DNA from: an uncultured Nocardiopsis sp.
Lineage (GTDB): Bacteria > Actinomycetota > Actinomycetes > Streptosporangiales > Streptosporangiaceae
Length of the DNA stretch: 6,723 nucleotides
Assembly: GCA_937957845.1 (NCBI GenBank)
Contig: CALGOD010000173.1
Coordinates: 1 to 6,723, forward strand
Direction of reading: 5' to 3'
Part shown: positions 5,123-6,723 of the stretch, piece by piece
Numbering within the stretch: position 1 is the stretch's first letter
Layout: every line of letters starts with the position of its first letter
The notes under the pieces: model-generated
The model's input: the letters and a program-made list of their open reading frames with translations, nothing else
Told to the model about the DNA's origin: nothing
Database searches by the model: none
Program-made: the position numbers and the translations under genes

Positions 5123-6310
5123 CTAGGGTGCGGGCACGGTGAGCAGCAGGGCGTCGCCCTGGCCACCACCACCGCACAGCGCCGCGGCGCCGAGACCGCC
5201 GCCACGACGGCGCAGCTCGTGCACCAGGTGCAGGGCGATCCGCGCTCCCGAGGCGCCGATCGGGTGGCCGATCGCGATGGCGCCGCCATTGACGTTGACG
5301 ATGTCCTCCGAGACGCCCAGGTCCCGCGTCGACTGGATCCCCACCGAGGCGAAGGCCTCGTTGATCTCGATCAGGTCCAGTTCCTCCACCGAGCGTCCGG
5401 CCTTGGCCAGAGCGTGCTTGATGGCGTTGGAGGGCTGGGAGTGCAGCGAGTTGTCGGGGCCCGCGACGTTGCCGTGCGCCCCGATCTCGGCCAGGACCGG
5501 AGCGCCCAGCTCCTCGGCCTTGCTCCGGCTCATCACGACCACGGCGGCGGCGCCGTCGGAGATCTGGGAGGAGGAGCCGGCGGTGATGGTGCCCTCGCTG
5601 TCGAAGGCCGGTCGGAGCCTGGCCAGGCTCTCGACGGTGGTGTCGGGGCGGATGCCCTCGTCCGCGGTGAAGAGGACCGGGTCGCCCTTGCGCTGCGGGA
5701 TCTCCACGGGCACGATCTCGGCGTCGAAGTGCCCCGCCGCGGCGGCCGCCGCGGCGCGCTGGTGGGATCGTGCGGCGAAGGCGTCCTGCTCCTCTCGGCC
5801 GAGACCGAGCTTGCCGTTGTGCCGCTCGGTGGAGGCGCCCATGGAGTCGCCCTCGAAGGCGTCGGTCAGGCCGTCGTGGGCGGTGGCGTCCAGGACCTCG
5901 ATGGAGCCGTACTTGTAACCCTTACGCGACTTGGGCAGCAGGTGCGGCGCGTTGGTCATGGACTCCATGCCGCCGGCGACCACCACGTCGAACTCGCCCG
6001 CGGTGATGAGCTGGTCGGCCAGGGCGATGGCGTCCAGGCCCGAGAGGCAGACCTTGTTGATGGTCACCGAGGGCACGCTCATGGGGATGCCCGCCTTGAC
6101 GGCGGCCTGGCGGGAGGGGATCTGTCCGGCACCGGCCTGGAGCACCTGGCCCATGACCACGTATCCGACCTGTTCGCCGCTGACACCGGCGCGCTCCAGC
6201 GCGGCCTTGATGGCGAAGCCCCCGAGATCGGCGGCGGAGAACCCGGCGAGGGAGCCGAGGAGTCTGCCGATGGGGGTCCGTGCCCCACCGACGATGACGG
6301 AACCGGGCAT
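5123..6310 (-). CDS. Acetyl-CoA C-acetyltransferase (thiolase)
   Basis: This 395-residue cytoplasmic enzyme joins two acetyl-CoA to acetoacetyl-CoA or runs the reverse thiolytic cleavage. Length is typical of biosynthetic thiolases (about 390 aa). The acyl-accepting cysteine is Cys88 in NKVCLSG, the NEAF motif is at 317-320, the active-site His is His349 in GHPIGASGAR, and the second catalytic cysteine is Cys379 in LCGGGGQG, so the catalytic set is complete. The tetramerisation/loop region about 120-250 contains QISDGAAA (249-256). A run of seven alanines (186-192) falls in a helix and makes a GC palindrome in the DNA. ATG at 6310 begins directly with the family N-terminus (SVIVGGARTPIGR) and has GGAGG at 6320-6324, 9 bases upstream. 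It is divergent from the epimerase gene and upstream of meaB, which suggests short-chain acyl-CoA metabolism; a role in poly-hydroxybutyrate or ethylmalonyl-CoA supply is possible but not shown here. Confidence 0.95.
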   Translation of the reverse strand: MPGSVIVGGARTPIGRLLGSLAGFSAADLGGFAIKAALERAGVSGEQVGYVVMGQVLQAGAGQIPSRQAAVKAGIPMSVPSVTINKVCLSGLDAIALADQLITAGEFDVVVAGGMESMTNAPHLLPKSRKGYKYGSIEVLDATAHDGLTDAFEGDSMGASTERHNGKLGLGREEQDAFAARSHQRAAAAAAAGHFDAEIVPVEIPQRKGDPVLFTADEGIRPDTTVESLARLRPAFDSEGTITAGSSSQISDGAAAVVVMSRSKAEELGAPVLAEIGAHGNVAGPDNSLHSQPSNAIKHALAKAGRSVEELDLIEINEAFASVGIQSTRDLGVSEDIVNVNGGAIAIGHPIGASGARIALHLVHELRRRGGGLGAAALCGGGGQGDALLLTVPAP

Positions 6311-6395
6311 CGTAACTGGCCTCCAAGTGATGGGTGACGCACCTGGTCTGCAACGATACCTACACGGCCGTCAGCGATTCCCAGGAGGTTCATCC
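6311..6395. promoter_or_regulatory. Divergent control region, thiolase / epimerase
   Basis: These 85 bases separate the two divergent starts and must hold at least one promoter in each direction unless the genes are leaderless from inside each other. For the epimerase, GTGACG (6334-6339) and ATACCT (6356-6361), 16 bases apart, are a tentative -35/-10 pair. On the minus strand TATCGT and TTGCAG lie in the same AT-richer patch (about 6346-6364) but give no well-spaced pair. A small palindrome GGTGACGCACC (6333-6343) might be an operator. Ribosome binding sites at 6320-6324 (minus) and 6383-6388 (plus) are clear. Confidence 0.5.
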
Positions 6396-6723
6396 ATGAG
6401 CGACGCACCGCACTCGGCCAGCGATTTCACCGATCCCTCCTCCACCCCGCCCGTACCGTTCTCGGGCCTGACACGGCTCGACCACGTGGGGATCGCCTGC
6501 CACGACCTCGACGCCTCGATCGAGTTCTACCGTTCCACGTACGGGTTCGAGGTCGAGCACGAGGAGGTGAACGAGGAACAGGGCGTGCGTGAGGCCATGC
6601 TGCGGATCAACGGCACGGACGACGGTGGCGCCACATACCTGCAACTGCTGGAGCCCACCCGCGACGACTCCCCCGTGGCCAAGTTCCTGGCGCGCAACGG
6701 CGAGGGGGTGCACCACATCGCCT
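6396..6723 (+). CDS. mce: Methylmalonyl-CoA epimerase (3' end outside window)
   Basis: The first 109 residues of a vicinal-oxygen-chelate fold enzyme are visible. The enzyme interconverts (2S)- and (2R)-methylmalonyl-CoA, linking propionyl-CoA carboxylase to the B12 mutase. Family motifs are LDHVGIACHDLD (28-39), VNEEQGVREAML (58-69), YLQLLEP (81-87) and GVHHIA (104-109). Expected metal ligands are His30, Gln83 and one of His106/His107; the last ligand, a Glu, lies beyond the window. ATG 6396 has a perfect AGGAGG (6383-6388) 7 bases upstream, which argues for a 24-25-residue Ser/Pro/Asp-rich N-terminal extension before the usual family start near LTRLDH; no good internal start or ribosome site is seen. 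The pairing with divergent thiolase and meaB supports the function over other glyoxalase-like proteins. Confidence 0.93.
   Translation, partial: MSDAPHSASDFTDPSSTPPVPFSGLTRLDHVGIACHDLDASIEFYRSTYGFEVEHEEVNEEQGVREAMLRINGTDDGGATYLQLLEPTRDDSPVAKFLARNGEGVHHIA

Noticed and set aside
4887..5177. N-terminal extension of MeaB to position 5177
   Set aside because: The extra 97 residues are Arg/Pro/Thr-rich without similarity, cross a hairpin and run past the thiolase stop; ATG 4886 has its own GAGGAG.
4931..6337. 468-codon + strand frame over the thiolase
   Set aside because: Composition is low-complexity Gly/Asp/His/Val with no motif; the minus strand encodes an intact thiolase with all catalytic residues.
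1..6723. CRISPR array, insertion sequence, tRNA or phage element
   Set aside because: No spaced short repeats, transposase motifs, terminal inverted repeats or tRNA cloverleaf with TTCRA loop were seen; composition is uniform throughout.

Overview
The window is very GC-rich with strong G/C bias at third codon positions, Shine-Dalgarno motifs of the AGGAG type, GTG/ATG starts and long spurious open frames antisense to real genes. These features point to an actinomycete. The pairing of CBM2-FnIII-GH18 chitinases with a meaB / thiolase / methylmalonyl-CoA epimerase block fits a Streptomyces- or Nocardiopsis-like organism. I lean towards Nocardiopsaceae, but that is an impression and not a test.

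Region 1 (1-2738, + strand) is a tandem pair of secreted family-18 chitinases. Only the last 145 residues of the first are inside the window. The second is complete (649 aa): signal peptide, CBM2, fibronectin type III, GH18 catalytic domain with an intact DxxDxDxE motif. The shared C-terminal parts are about 70% identical by eye, include a 39-bp identical DNA block, and are followed by terminator arms of the same sequence. The pair therefore looks like a tandem duplication. Each gene has its own terminator(s), and the second has its own leader, so they are probably transcribed separately. The leader holds a LacI-family-like palindrome (possible CebR/CelR-type box) and no DasR-type box that I can see.

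Region 2 (2739-3929) holds one alpha/beta hydrolase of unknown substrate (288 aa, + strand). It is preceded by a second perfect 12-bp hairpin whose right arm could pair instead with a downstream segment near the ribosome binding site. It is followed by a 241-bp convergent gap with several inverted repeats and no gene.

Region 3 (3930-6723) is acyl-CoA metabolism. On the minus strand lie an acetyl-CoA acetyltransferase (thiolase) and, 236 bp further downstream, the G-protein chaperone MeaB. Divergent from the thiolase, across an 85-bp shared control region, the methylmalonyl-CoA epimerase gene starts and runs off the window end. MeaB protects/loads B12-dependent methylmalonyl-CoA mutase, the epimerase feeds that mutase, and the thiolase makes or cleaves acetoacetyl-CoA. 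Together they fit propionyl-CoA/methylmalonyl-CoA and short-chain acyl-CoA turnover. The mutase itself is not in the window.

I do not see a clearly undescribed system here. The points most worth checking are the alternative RNA structures before the hydrolase, the chitinase duplication including its terminator, and the candidate operator before the second chitinase.
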